A DNA stretch of 55,294 nt from a bacterium (GTDB lineage: Bacteria; Zixibacteria; MSB-5A5; WJJR01), in the NCBI GenBank assembly GCA_035559435.1, contig DATMBC010000068.1:1-55294 (forward strand), read 5' to 3'. Below the pieces are notes generated by a model that ran no database searches, was not told where the DNA came from, and saw only the letters and a list, made by a program, of their open reading frames with translations. Below are positions 28,792-37,722 of this stretch, piece after piece. The number at the start of each line of letters is the position of its first letter. Positions within the stretch are counted from its first letter, which is position 1. The translations under genes and the position numbers were made by a program.

Positions 28792-30060
28792 ATGAGCGCA
28801 CCGTTGATACAAACGGATTCTCCGGCTCCCGCGGCGGCCCATCAGGCGATCTCTGCGCGGCCTCAGGCCCGGCCCGCGATTCGTGTGATGATCTATTCGC
28901 ACGATACGTTTGGGCTGGGGCATTTCCGTCGCTGCCTGAAGCTGGCCCGCGAATTCAGCCGGCAGGCCGGCGACAGCACGACCCTGCTGATGACGGGCTC
29001 GCCGTTGGCGCACCGCTTCTCCCTGCCCGACCGCGCCGATTACATCAAGCTGCCCGCGGTGGTCAAGACCGGCGTGGACGAGTACGCGGCGCGTTCGCTC
29101 CATGCGGATATCGACGACATCATACGGTTGCGCGCCTCGCTCATCGAAACCGCGGCCCGACAGTTCGGGCCCACCGTGCTGCTCGTCGACCATGCGCCCC
29201 TGGGGTTGAAAGGCGAAATCCTCCCGACCCTGAAACGGCTCCGGAAGCGTGCCGACGTGACGGCGGTGCTCGGACTGCGCGATGTGATCGATGAGCCGGA
29301 CTGGATACGCGCGCAATGGCGCCACAACGGCACCTATGAGGCGCTGGACGCGCTGTTCGATCGGATCATTGTGTATGGGCATTCCAACATCTTCGACACG
29401 GTCGGCGAGTACTGCCTGCCGCCATCGGCGCAGTACTGCGGTTACCTGGCCGGAGACGCCGACCCCGCGGCCGAGGGAGCAACGGTCGACTCGGACGCCA
29501 GGCCGTACGTTCTCGTCACCGTCGGCGGCGGGGAGGATGGACGGCACATTGTCGATGCGTTCCTGGAGATGTTGCGCCGCCATCGCGGCGACGTCGGTTT
29601 TGACACCGTTCTGCTGCCCGGCCCCCTGCTCCCCGCGGACGCTATCGTTGAAATCGAACAGTGCGCACAAGGGCTGCCCGTGACAGTCCGCTCATTCGTG
29701 GACAATGTCCCGGCGTTGATGAAAAAAGCCTCCTGTGTCGTGTCGATGGGAGGGTACAACGCCGTCGCGGAGTTGCTCGCGTATGCGCAAGACGCGCTGA
29801 TCATTCCCCGCGAATCCCCCCGGCGCGAGCAGTTGATCCGCGCTCATCGCCTCCACCAGATGGGCATCGTGCGTATGTTGAGGGTGTCGGACTTGACATG
29901 TGAGAATCTCTACCGCGCGACGCGCGGCATTCTCGACGCGCCCGCCTCAGCGCTGGACTCCGCCCGTCGCGATGGCCACGTGCGCACCGACGGCGCGAAG
30001 CAGGCTGTCCGCATTGTGCTGGAGTCAGCCATCGCCATTGGAAAAGGGGACGGACAGTGA
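28792..30060 (+). CDS. Predicted GT-B glycosyltransferase (COG4671/MurG-like)
   Basis: This 422-residue protein begins, after a ~30-residue Pro/Ala-rich tail, with VMIYSHDTFGLGHFRRCLKL, the N-terminal signature of the COG4671 predicted glycosyltransferases. The C-terminal nucleotide-sugar domain has VLVTVGGGEDG and VVSMGGYNAVAELLAY (about residue 319), as in GT28/MurG-like enzymes. No transmembrane helix or signal is seen, so it is cytoplasmic and perhaps peripheral. It starts 22 bp after the dehydrogenase and ends GTGA-overlapped with the next gene. Donor and acceptor are unknown. Confidence 0.82.
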   Translation: MSAPLIQTDSPAPAAAHQAISARPQARPAIRVMIYSHDTFGLGHFRRCLKLAREFSRQAGDSTTLLMTGSPLAHRFSLPDRADYIKLPAVVKTGVDEYAARSLHADIDDIIRLRASLIETAARQFGPTVLLVDHAPLGLKGEILPTLKRLRKRADVTAVLGLRDVIDEPDWIRAQWRHNGTYEALDALFDRIIVYGHSNIFDTVGEYCLPPSAQYCGYLAGDADPAAEGATVDSDARPYVLVTVGGGEDGRHIVDAFLEMLRRHRGDVGFDTVLLPGPLLPADAIVEIEQCAQGLPVTVRSFVDNVPALMKKASCVVSMGGYNAVAELLAYAQDALIIPRESPRREQLIRAHRLHQMGIVRMLRVSDLTCENLYRATRGILDAPASALDSARRDGHVRTDGAKQAVRIVLESAIAIGKGDGQ

Positions 30061-31349
30061 GCGATACGCTTCGCATCGGCTACGTCGTCCGCATGTTCCC
30101 GCGGTTCTCCGAAACGTTTGTGCTGCAGGAGATCCTCGAACTGGAGCGGCAGGGCGCCGACGTCACGATCTTTTCCATGCTGAAGCCAAACGAAGGGCGG
30201 TTTCACCCGGCGCTGTCGAGTCTGCGCGCCCGGGTCATCTATCTCGATGAACGCGAGGCAAAGCGGTGGTGGACCTGGCTGCCGGAGGAGTGGCCGGCAC
30301 TGGCCTCCGACCGCGATCGGCTGTGGACGTTGGTGGAGGAGGTCACGCTGCGGGGCAACGGCAGCGAGTTGGATCTGGTCTTTTGGGGCGCGCTGCTGGC
30401 CGCGAAGGCGCGGTCGCTGGCGCTGGATGCCCTGCATGCCCACTTCGCCTCGGCGGCCGCCTCTTTGGCCTACTACGCCCACCGCATCAGCGGCATCAAC
30501 TACAGCTTCACGGCGCATGCGAAGGACATTTTCACCGAGTCGATTGATCGCGACTTCCTGACAACGAAGATCAACGCGGCGCGCTTCATTGTCACCGTGT
30601 CCGAGTTCAACCGCCGGTTTCTCATCGAGGAACACCCCGGCGTGTCCGCCGAGCGCATCCGCGTGCTCTACAATGGGATCAATCGTGAGTTCTTCTCGCC
30701 GGCAAACGCCACTCCGCGCGAGCAACCGGCGCTGATTCTGTCGATCGGACGTCTGGTGGCAAAAAAGGGGTTCGCGGACCTGATCCGCGCCTGCGGCGAA
30801 CTGAAGCGCCGCAACCTCCACTTTCGCTGCCTGATCGTCGGCCAGGGGCGCGAAGAAGCCGCGTTGCGCGAACTGGTTTCCGCGCTGGGACTTGACGACC
30901 GGGTCGGTTTTGCCGGCGCACGGCATCAAGAGGAGGTGCGCGATCTGATGCGCCTTGCCACGGTGCTCTGCCTCCCCTGCCGGCGCGACAGCGATGGGAA
31001 TCAAGACGCTTTGCCAACGGTGCTCCTCGAGGCGATGGCTTGCGGACTGCCCGTGATATCGACGCGCTTGTCGGGCATTCCGGAGATCATCGATGATGGG
31101 GCCGACGGCCTGTTGGTCGATCCAGAATCGCCGACGCAGGTCGCCGATGCGCTGGAGAGCATCCTCGACGCCGGCGATCGGTGGACGCGGCTCCGGGAGG
31201 GCGGGCTCCGCAAGGCGGCCGCTCGTTTCGACATTCAGCGTAACGTCTCCGTGCTCCATGGCTGGCTGAAGGAACGCGCCGGAGAGCGCGGCCGTTCGAT
31301 CCCAGCCGGCGCGGATGTTCAGATCCCGCCGCAGCGAGGCCGGTCGTGA
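30057..31349 (+). CDS. Glycosyltransferase family 4, WcaL-like
   Basis: This 430-residue retaining GT4 enzyme starts MSDTLRIGYVVRMFPRFSET, a pattern seen in WcaL/AmsK-type exopolysaccharide glycosyltransferases (MFPRxSETFI). The C-terminal domain has LSIGRLVAKKGFADLI and the donor-binding EAMACGLPVIST with the later Glu in SGIPEI. Start is GTG 30057, overlapping the previous TGA (GTGA). It likely adds a sugar to a lipid-linked or nascent glycan at the inner membrane face. Confidence 0.9.
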   Translation: MSDTLRIGYVVRMFPRFSETFVLQEILELERQGADVTIFSMLKPNEGRFHPALSSLRARVIYLDEREAKRWWTWLPEEWPALASDRDRLWTLVEEVTLRGNGSELDLVFWGALLAAKARSLALDALHAHFASAAASLAYYAHRISGINYSFTAHAKDIFTESIDRDFLTTKINAARFIVTVSEFNRRFLIEEHPGVSAERIRVLYNGINREFFSPANATPREQPALILSIGRLVAKKGFADLIRACGELKRRNLHFRCLIVGQGREEAALRELVSALGLDDRVGFAGARHQEEVRDLMRLATVLCLPCRRDSDGNQDALPTVLLEAMACGLPVISTRLSGIPEIIDDGADGLLVDPESPTQVADALESILDAGDRWTRLREGGLRKAAARFDIQRNVSVLHGWLKERAGERGRSIPAGADVQIPPQRGRS

Positions 31350-32596
31350 TGCGCATCCTCTATCTCTGCGCGGATCCGGGCGTCCCTTACTGGGGGACAA
31401 AGGGAGCGTCGATTCATGTCCGGGCATTCGCCCGCGCGCTGGTTGCCGCCGGACAGGAAGTGACCGTGGTGATCGCGCGCGCGGGAAAACCGCACGGGAC
31501 GCTGCCGGAGGGGGTGCGTGTCGTCGAGATTCCCGCGGAAAGCGAGCAATTCTTCGCGCCGCGACCGGACAGCGCGGCGGACGAGGCGACGCTTCTGTAC
31601 GAGGCCCGGCAGTTCTCCCAGAATCGTGCGGCGCAGGACGTCATGAACGACCTATTGGCCCACGAGCGGTACGATATCATCTGTGAGCGCTATTCACTGT
31701 TCAGTGTCGCCGGACGTGAGAGCGCGCGCTGGCATGACCTACCGTTTGTGCTGGAGGTCAACGCGCCGCTGGCGCGCGAAGCCAAGGAACACCGGCAGTT
31801 GATATTGGAGCCGCTGGCGCTTGCGATCGAGCGGTATCTTTACGCGAGCGCCGATCAGGTCGTCACGGTCTCCGCCGCCCTGGCCACACACGTTTCACGC
31901 ATCGCGCCCGCGGCGTCGGTCTCCGTGATCCCCAACGGAGTCGACGTCGACGCGTTTGAATCGGTCGCCTCCGCCTCCGACTGGCGGGAGTCACGCGGTC
32001 TGACAAGGAATGGGGATTTCTGCATCGGCTTCATCGGCAGTCTGAAACCCTGGCACGGACTGGACATCCTGATGGACGCCTTCGCGCAACTCGAACCCAG
32101 CCGCAGCCGCTATCGGCTGCTGCTGATCGGCGACGGTCCGCTGCGTCCGGCCCTCGAACGCGAAGTGCAGGAGCGGAACCTCGCGGCGCAGGTGGTCATG
32201 ACGGGCGCCATCCCCCATGAAGAAATCCCGTCCGCCACTCAGGCCTGCGACGTGCTGGTCGCACCGTATCCAAGCATGGAGAATTTCTACTTCTCTCCGC
32301 TCAAGGTGTATGAATACATGGCCGCGGGTCGACCGATCGTCGCCTCGCGCATCGGGCAGATTGCCAGTATTCTGACACACGAGGAAAACGCATTGCTGTC
32401 CGAACCGGGCAAAGCGCTGCCCCTGGCGCGCGCCATCGAGCGGCTGCGCGGCGATTCCGACCTGGCCGGACGGCTGGCCCAACGCGCGCGGCACGACGCC
32501 TTCACGTCGCACTCGTGGCGCCGCCGCATGGTCGATTGGATCGCGATGTTCAACCAGCTGTCGGAAACGAGAATGCGCGAGGAGTCTGGCGCGTGA
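31349..32596 (+). CDS. Glycosyltransferase family 4
   Basis: This 415-residue GT-B enzyme has N-terminal MRILYLCADPGVPYWGTKGA, a middle nucleotide-binding part FIGSLKPWHGLDIL, and the C-terminal SPLKVYEYMAAGRPIVAS motif of family 4. ATG 31349 overlaps the previous stop (TGATG); a GTG three bases earlier is possible. It is the third glycosyltransferase of the operon, which suggests a repeat unit or glycan of at least three added sugars. Confidence 0.9.
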   Translation: MRILYLCADPGVPYWGTKGASIHVRAFARALVAAGQEVTVVIARAGKPHGTLPEGVRVVEIPAESEQFFAPRPDSAADEATLLYEARQFSQNRAAQDVMNDLLAHERYDIICERYSLFSVAGRESARWHDLPFVLEVNAPLAREAKEHRQLILEPLALAIERYLYASADQVVTVSAALATHVSRIAPAASVSVIPNGVDVDAFESVASASDWRESRGLTRNGDFCIGFIGSLKPWHGLDILMDAFAQLEPSRSRYRLLLIGDGPLRPALEREVQERNLAAQVVMTGAIPHEEIPSATQACDVLVAPYPSMENFYFSPLKVYEYMAAGRPIVASRIGQIASILTHEENALLSEPGKALPLARAIERLRGDSDLAGRLAQRARHDAFTSHSWRRRMVDWIAMFNQLSETRMREESGA

Positions 32597-34449
32597 AAGT
32601 GCGTCTCCGCTGGCCCCGATTTCCGCTCGGCGAATTGCGCCGCGTGTACGGCTATTTCGGCGGCCACCTGCGCGAGCACAGGCCGGCGTTGCTGGGAGGC
32701 GCGGCCTGTCTCATGGGTATTGCGCTGGTCGAGATGGCGCGCCCGTGGCCGCTGAAGCTCGTGTTCGACCACATCCTGTTGCCCCAGCAGGCCCACGTGG
32801 GCTGGGGCGGCACAGCCCTGCGCGATTGGTCCACGACACAGATTCTGATTCTGGCCAGCATCGGGCTCCTGGCCATCGCCGTCATCTCCGGTTTGTTGAC
32901 CTACGGACAAACGATGCTGCTGGGCGCGGTCGGGCATCGCGTCGTCGGCGGCATCCGACTGCAGCTCTTCTCGCACATCCAACGGCTGCCGCAATCCTAT
33001 CACGATCAACGCGAGACCGGCGATCTGATGATGCGGTTGACCGGAGACCTGAACCTGCTCAAGGATCTTCTGGTCTCGATCGTCATCACCCTGGGAAGCA
33101 GGATCGTGATTGTCGTGGGAATGCTGGTGGCGATGCTTTGGATGGATTGGCAGCTGACCCTGATCGCTCTGTCCATCGTGCCCGTCTTGCTGGCGGCCAA
33201 TACGCATTTTTCGACCCGCATCAAGTCCGAATCACGGCGACAGCGGCGCAAGGAGGGCATGCTGGCGGACGCGGTGCACCAGTCATTCGCCGGAATGACG
33301 CTGACCAAAGTCTTCGCTCAGGAGAAAAGGCAGGAGAAGCGATTCAGCAAGGGCATCTCCAGCGACGTGCGGGCGGGCTTGAAGATCCGTCGACTGGAGG
33401 CCTCCTTCTCCCGCACCGTCGAGATCGTCACGGCGCTGGGCTTGTGCCTGGTGCTCTGGTTCGGGGTGCGACGTGTGCTGGCCCAGGAACTGTCCGCCGG
33501 CGACCTGCTGATCTTTATGTCCTATATCCGTCAATTATACCGGCCGGTCCGCGATACCGCGCGTCTGGCGACACGGACATCGAAGGCGATTGTCGCCGCC
33601 CAGCGCGTCATGGAAGTCCTCGATCTGAAGGCGCCGATTGAGGATCATCCCGGCGCGGTGTCGGCCTTCGGCCTCCAGGGAGCGACGCGGTTCGAAGGGG
33701 TCACGTTCGCATACAGCGCCGGCAACCCGGTCCTGCACAATGTGTCGTTTGCAATCCCCGCCGGCAAGACCACGGCCATCATCGGACCGAGCGGATCGGG
33801 CAAATCGACGATCGCCAAACTGCTGTTGCGGCTTTACGAACCGCAGACGGGCCGCATTCTCATCGACGAAAGGGACTACCGGGAGTACCAGTTGCACAGT
33901 TTCCGCAAACAGATCACCAGCTTGACTCAGGATGTGACGATGTTCCACGCCAGCGTGCGCGATAACATCGCCTTCAGTTGGCCCAAGGCAACGGATGACC
34001 AGATTGTCGCCGCGGCGCAGTCGGTCGGCGCGCATCAATTCATCATGGATCTACCGAACGGTTACGACACGGTGCTCGGCGAGGGCGGCTTGACACTCTC
34101 GGGAGGCCAGCGACAACGACTGGCGTTCGCCCGCGCCGCGCTGCGCGACTCCCGCATCATGATTTTTGATGAGCCGGCCACCGGACTCGATGCTGACGCC
34201 GAGCGTCATGCCAAGCAGGCGCTTCTCTCCCTGCGGAACGGACGCACGCTTGTGATCATCACGCACCGACTCAACTTTCTTGAGCTGGCCGATCATGTCA
34301 TCGTCGTCGAGGACGGGCGCGTCACCGACGAGGGTGATCCCGTTGATCTGTCCGGCAAGCCGGGGCGTTTCCAGGCCTTCGTGCAGAACTGGTACGACGC
34401 GCAGCACCCACGGCACACGTCCGACTACCCGGCGGTGAATCCCGTATGA
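32593..34449 (+). CDS. ABC exporter, fused permease and ATPase (MsbA/ABCB type)
   Basis: This 618-residue half-transporter has a membrane domain of about six helices (roughly residues 25-320). The nucleotide-binding domain has Walker A GPSGSGKSTIAK (about 397), Q-loop SLTQDVTMF, signature LSGGQRQRLAFARA (about 502), Walker B IMIFDEPATGLD and H-loop ITHRLN. GTG 32593 overlaps the previous TGA, matching the coupling at other junctions; the longer in-frame extension overlaps the GT gene. It presumably moves the lipid-linked or short glycan product across the inner membrane. It belongs to the MsbA/PglK/NdvA-like class and not to the two-component Wzm/Wzt class. Confidence 0.93.
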   Translation: MKVRLRWPRFPLGELRRVYGYFGGHLREHRPALLGGAACLMGIALVEMARPWPLKLVFDHILLPQQAHVGWGGTALRDWSTTQILILASIGLLAIAVISGLLTYGQTMLLGAVGHRVVGGIRLQLFSHIQRLPQSYHDQRETGDLMMRLTGDLNLLKDLLVSIVITLGSRIVIVVGMLVAMLWMDWQLTLIALSIVPVLLAANTHFSTRIKSESRRQRRKEGMLADAVHQSFAGMTLTKVFAQEKRQEKRFSKGISSDVRAGLKIRRLEASFSRTVEIVTALGLCLVLWFGVRRVLAQELSAGDLLIFMSYIRQLYRPVRDTARLATRTSKAIVAAQRVMEVLDLKAPIEDHPGAVSAFGLQGATRFEGVTFAYSAGNPVLHNVSFAIPAGKTTAIIGPSGSGKSTIAKLLLRLYEPQTGRILIDERDYREYQLHSFRKQITSLTQDVTMFHASVRDNIAFSWPKATDDQIVAAAQSVGAHQFIMDLPNGYDTVLGEGGLTLSGGQRQRLAFARAALRDSRIMIFDEPATGLDADAERHAKQALLSLRNGRTLVIITHRLNFLELADHVIVVEDGRVTDEGDPVDLSGKPGRFQAFVQNWYDAQHPRHTSDYPAVNPV

Positions 34450-35816
34450 ATTCCCTCTCCGCTGTGACCGACTCCTTCGTCGACATTCCGGACGGGCTCG
34501 ATATTCCGGGACTGTCGATCTTGCTCGATGCCGGCGCGATGCGCAAACGCCTGGAGCAGACACTTCCGGCCGGCCCGACGCGGATCACTGCCTGCCACAT
34601 CACCAACTTCCGCTTCCGCACTCCGACGAATTGCACAATCGCCTACGAGCTGACGGCCCATGTCGAGGGAGCGCCGAGCGACGTGACGGTGCATGCCTAC
34701 GCGCGGGCCTACTCGCAGGCGGCATATCCCCAGGCCCGTCACAAGGCGCTGAGCTCTCGTTGGGTGGTTTCCGCAATCGGAACGAGCGTCCAGATGTTGG
34801 ACGAGCTGTACGCTGTCCTCTACTGGTATCCCAATGATGAGCGGCTCAGCGGGCTGCGCGGTATCGCCGCGCCCAGAAAATTGCAGCGACTCTTCTATCA
34901 GAATCTGAGCGATTTCCCCAGCGCAAGTTGGCGGATCTCCGACCGCAGCATCCGGTTGTCGCTGCTTCGTTACAAACCCGAGCGCCGCGCCGTGTTGCGG
35001 TGCCGCTTCCGCGCGCATCGCCTGGGAACCGCAGAGCAACACGAGTTGTTTGTCTTCCTCGGCGTCTATGAGGACGTGCGCGCGGCGCAGCTGTCCGGAT
35101 TAATCGCTCGGCTGACGGAGCGGCTGAACAATGCGACGGAATTGTCGCTGCCACGCACGATCGCCTGCGTGCCCGACGCCGGACTCCTGGTGTCCGAGGT
35201 GGCCCCCGGCGACACACTGCAGTTGCTGTTGTCGGAGAATACCGCGTTCGCAGCGGAGGCGATCAATCGATCCGCCAACGCGATCGCCCGCCTGCATCGC
35301 GTCGCGGCGGGAAGCGATATCCCTGCAAACCCGGGACACGAAGCGCGCCTCTTCGAAACCGTGGAATTGATCGGCCGCCTTGCGCCGGATTGCCTGCGCA
35401 CGGCGCGTGAAATAGCCGATCAATTGGGACGCGACGGACTGATATCAGGTGCGAACCGATCCGTGATACACGGCGATCTCCATCCTGGGCAGATCCTGCT
35501 GTCCGACGCGCGGACCACTCTGGTCGATCTGGATCGCACCCGCTACGGTGACCCGCTCGAGGACATCGGCAACTTCTGCGCGCAGCTTCGCCTCGGCCCG
35601 CCGGGTGGTCCGCTCTGGGATCCGGACACGGTTCAATCGCGGTTCCTGAGCGCATATGAGCGGAGCACCAGCCGCAGGATCGACCAACACGCACTGTCCC
35701 GCTGGATTGCCTTCGCGCTCCTCCGTGCCGGCGTGATCCCCCTCGGTCGATTCCAGCCCAACTGGCGGGCCGCCATGAAGGACATTCTCGCGGCGGCGCA
35801 GGAGCGCCTGCAATGA
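34446..35816 (+). CDS. APH-fold phosphotransferase-like protein, first copy
   Basis: This 456-residue protein has, after about 170 residues of unassigned sequence, the aminoglycoside-phosphotransferase/choline-kinase fold. The catalytic loop is VIHGDLHPGQILL (about residue 339) and the metal-binding Asp is in TLVDLDRTRYGDPLEDIGNF. The conserved HGDLHxxQ and DxD suggest a live kinase. ATGA overlaps join it to the ABC transporter before it and to a second APH-like protein after it. In this context it may phosphorylate a sugar, lipid or glycan terminus. The APH resemblance alone does not indicate antibiotic resistance. Confidence 0.8.
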   Translation: MNSLSAVTDSFVDIPDGLDIPGLSILLDAGAMRKRLEQTLPAGPTRITACHITNFRFRTPTNCTIAYELTAHVEGAPSDVTVHAYARAYSQAAYPQARHKALSSRWVVSAIGTSVQMLDELYAVLYWYPNDERLSGLRGIAAPRKLQRLFYQNLSDFPSASWRISDRSIRLSLLRYKPERRAVLRCRFRAHRLGTAEQHELFVFLGVYEDVRAAQLSGLIARLTERLNNATELSLPRTIACVPDAGLLVSEVAPGDTLQLLLSENTAFAAEAINRSANAIARLHRVAAGSDIPANPGHEARLFETVELIGRLAPDCLRTAREIADQLGRDGLISGANRSVIHGDLHPGQILLSDARTTLVDLDRTRYGDPLEDIGNFCAQLRLGPPGGPLWDPDTVQSRFLSAYERSTSRRIDQHALSRWIAFALLRAGVIPLGRFQPNWRAAMKDILAAAQERLQ

Positions 35817-37129
35817 AACTCACGACCGCCTCCCCGCTGCTGGAACGTTCTCTGCAGGCGGATGCCATGCAAGCGCTCCTAACGCCCATTGTCCGCGCGG
35901 CGTATGCGGCTGAACTGGCATCGGTCGACGTGCCCCGCGTCATGCCGCGCTCGACCGGCGAGATTCTCATTCAATACCACCTTTCCTATGCGGAGCGGAG
36001 CCGCGAATCCTTGACTCCGCCGGTCCTGTTTGGCGAGTTTTTCCCGGACGGCGCTCCGGACCAACCGAACAGCCCCGAACGGCTCCCGGACACGGTCTGG
36101 CTGGAGCACCTCCCGCTCCGGCTGTGGCTCTACCCGCACGATCCCCAATTGAGGTATCTGCATCTGATCTGCGATCCGAAGCAGTTTCACTCCGTGTACG
36201 AGTCGACTTTGGAAAACGTCGGATATGGACGCGAAAGAATGGGAACTCCGGCCACGATCCTTGGGTATCGATTGGGTCGGCGTTGTGTGGCGCAGGTCCA
36301 ATGGATGCCAGGCGACTCCGCTCCGGTTAAGACACCCTCCAAAGGCAATATCGTGGTCAAGATGTGCCGGACACGTCAAGCCCTCCCGCTGTGGACTCGC
36401 ATGCGGCAATTGGCGCACGAGGGCTTTGCGGAGAAGTCATCGGATGGGATCAGCATCCCCAAGGGGCTGTTTCTGCATCAGGAGACCGGCGCGCTGTTCC
36501 AACGGTATGAGGCGGGCGAATCATTGCACGATCTGATCGACACCGAGGCATTCGTGCGCGGTTGCGGTCTGGCGGGCAGGACACTTCAAAAGCTGCACGC
36601 GACACGTCTCCTCGGGCTCCCCCTGTATTCCGCCAACGATGAACTGACACATCTTGAGTGGCTGGTGAGCGTTACCACCCGGTTCTATCCCGGCCTGGAG
36701 GTTGGACTGCGCGCCGCGCTGTCGGATGTGCAATCCGGGAGCGTGCGCGTCGAGAATCCGCCGATGGCGACAAGCCACCGGGACTTCTACGACAAGCAAC
36801 TGCTGTACTCCGAAACGCGGGCCGTGCTTCTGGATTGCGACACCCTGTCACTGGCGGACCCGGCGCTCGACTACGGCAACTTCCTGGCTCATCTCCAATG
36901 GCGAATGCACCAGTCTCCCGGCGACAGCGGACGCCTCCAACGCGGTGCCGAGGCGTTCCAGAGCCAATATCCCATTCCGGATGCCGAGTTTGCCGCGCGC
37001 GCCGCATGGTGGACTTCGAGTGCGCTCTTGCGTCTGGCTTGCTTATACCTTTGGCGCCCCCGTTGGCGCAGTTCGGTGCCGGCATTGATGCGATCGCGCC
37101 GGTTCCAGCGTCGAGTTGCAGTCATCTAA
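35813..37129 (+). CDS. APH-fold phosphotransferase-like protein, second copy
   Basis: This 438-residue protein has an unassigned N-terminal half and a C-terminal kinase-like part: a catalytic loop TSHRDFYDKQLLYS (about residue 320), where HxD is kept but Gly is replaced by Arg, and a metal site VLLDCDTLSLADPALDYGNF. It is thus an APH-like enzyme divergent from the preceding one, with only distant similarity between the two. ATGA-coupled start at 35813. The pairing of two such proteins directly after a glycan ABC exporter is unusual and suggests a two-step or heteromeric modification. Confidence 0.72.
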   Translation: MKLTTASPLLERSLQADAMQALLTPIVRAAYAAELASVDVPRVMPRSTGEILIQYHLSYAERSRESLTPPVLFGEFFPDGAPDQPNSPERLPDTVWLEHLPLRLWLYPHDPQLRYLHLICDPKQFHSVYESTLENVGYGRERMGTPATILGYRLGRRCVAQVQWMPGDSAPVKTPSKGNIVVKMCRTRQALPLWTRMRQLAHEGFAEKSSDGISIPKGLFLHQETGALFQRYEAGESLHDLIDTEAFVRGCGLAGRTLQKLHATRLLGLPLYSANDELTHLEWLVSVTTRFYPGLEVGLRAALSDVQSGSVRVENPPMATSHRDFYDKQLLYSETRAVLLDCDTLSLADPALDYGNFLAHLQWRMHQSPGDSGRLQRGAEAFQSQYPIPDAEFAARAAWWTSSALLRLACLYLWRPRWRSSVPALMRSRRFQRRVAVI

Positions 37130-37142
37130 CTTGGAGGTGTTC

Positions 37143-37718
37143 ATGACTCGGTCGGTTGTCCTCATCCTCTGTCTTTGCGTCGTCGTCGGATCGACAATCG
37201 CCGGTGAACCGCCCGCGTACATGCAGGCCACTGCGGGCAGTACCGCCGAGATTAAAATTGAGCGCGAGAAAGAGGGCGCCCTACGCGCCGATGAGCTCGA
37301 ACTGCTTCCCTCGGCCCGCCGCCCGAAACTGCGCGGCGCGATTGAGGCGGTCGACAGCATCCGACAGGCCATTCGCGTCTTTGGCCAGTGGATCACGGTC
37401 ACCCGTGAGACACAGTTTCTCGACCAGACGGACACGCCCATCGGATTCCGCAGCCTGAAACCCGACACAAGAGTCGAAGTCAGCTGCAAAGTCGACAGCC
37501 TTGGGAACTGGAGCGCGCGCCACCTGCGGACTCAGGGTGTCAAGTCATCGGACAAGATCAAGGGTACGATTTCCCGGACGGCGTATGACGGCCGCTCACC
37601 CGACACGCTGGAAATCGAAGGACTGAAGATCATCGTGACGGACCGGACGGAGGTGTTCCGCACGTTGGGCGGCGCCGCCGAAGCCGCGGACACCGCCGGC
37701 ATGTCCGAGGAGCAATGA
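37143..37718 (+). CDS. Secreted DUF5666-like protein
   Basis: This 191-residue protein has a signal peptide (MTRSVVLILCLCVVVGSTIAG). Two beta-rich segments resemble DUF5666: LRGAIEAVDSIRQAIRVFG...TVTRETQF, and KIKGTISR...LEIEGLKIIVTDRTEV. ATG 37143 has GGAGGT four bases upstream. It lies 13 bp after the kinase-like gene and four bases before the barrel gene, so it belongs to the operon. A periplasmic location is likely. The barrel protein that follows carries similar segments, which suggests a partnership. Confidence 0.68.
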   Translation: MTRSVVLILCLCVVVGSTIAGEPPAYMQATAGSTAEIKIEREKEGALRADELELLPSARRPKLRGAIEAVDSIRQAIRVFGQWITVTRETQFLDQTDTPIGFRSLKPDTRVEVSCKVDSLGNWSARHLRTQGVKSSDKIKGTISRTAYDGRSPDTLEIEGLKIIVTDRTEVFRTLGGAAEAADTAGMSEEQ

Positions 37719-37722
37719 CGTC

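Noticed and set aside
34446-37129. Antibiotic-resistance phosphotransferases
   Set aside because: The APH fold is shared by many kinases, and the coupled glycan operon context argues for sugar or lipid phosphorylation.
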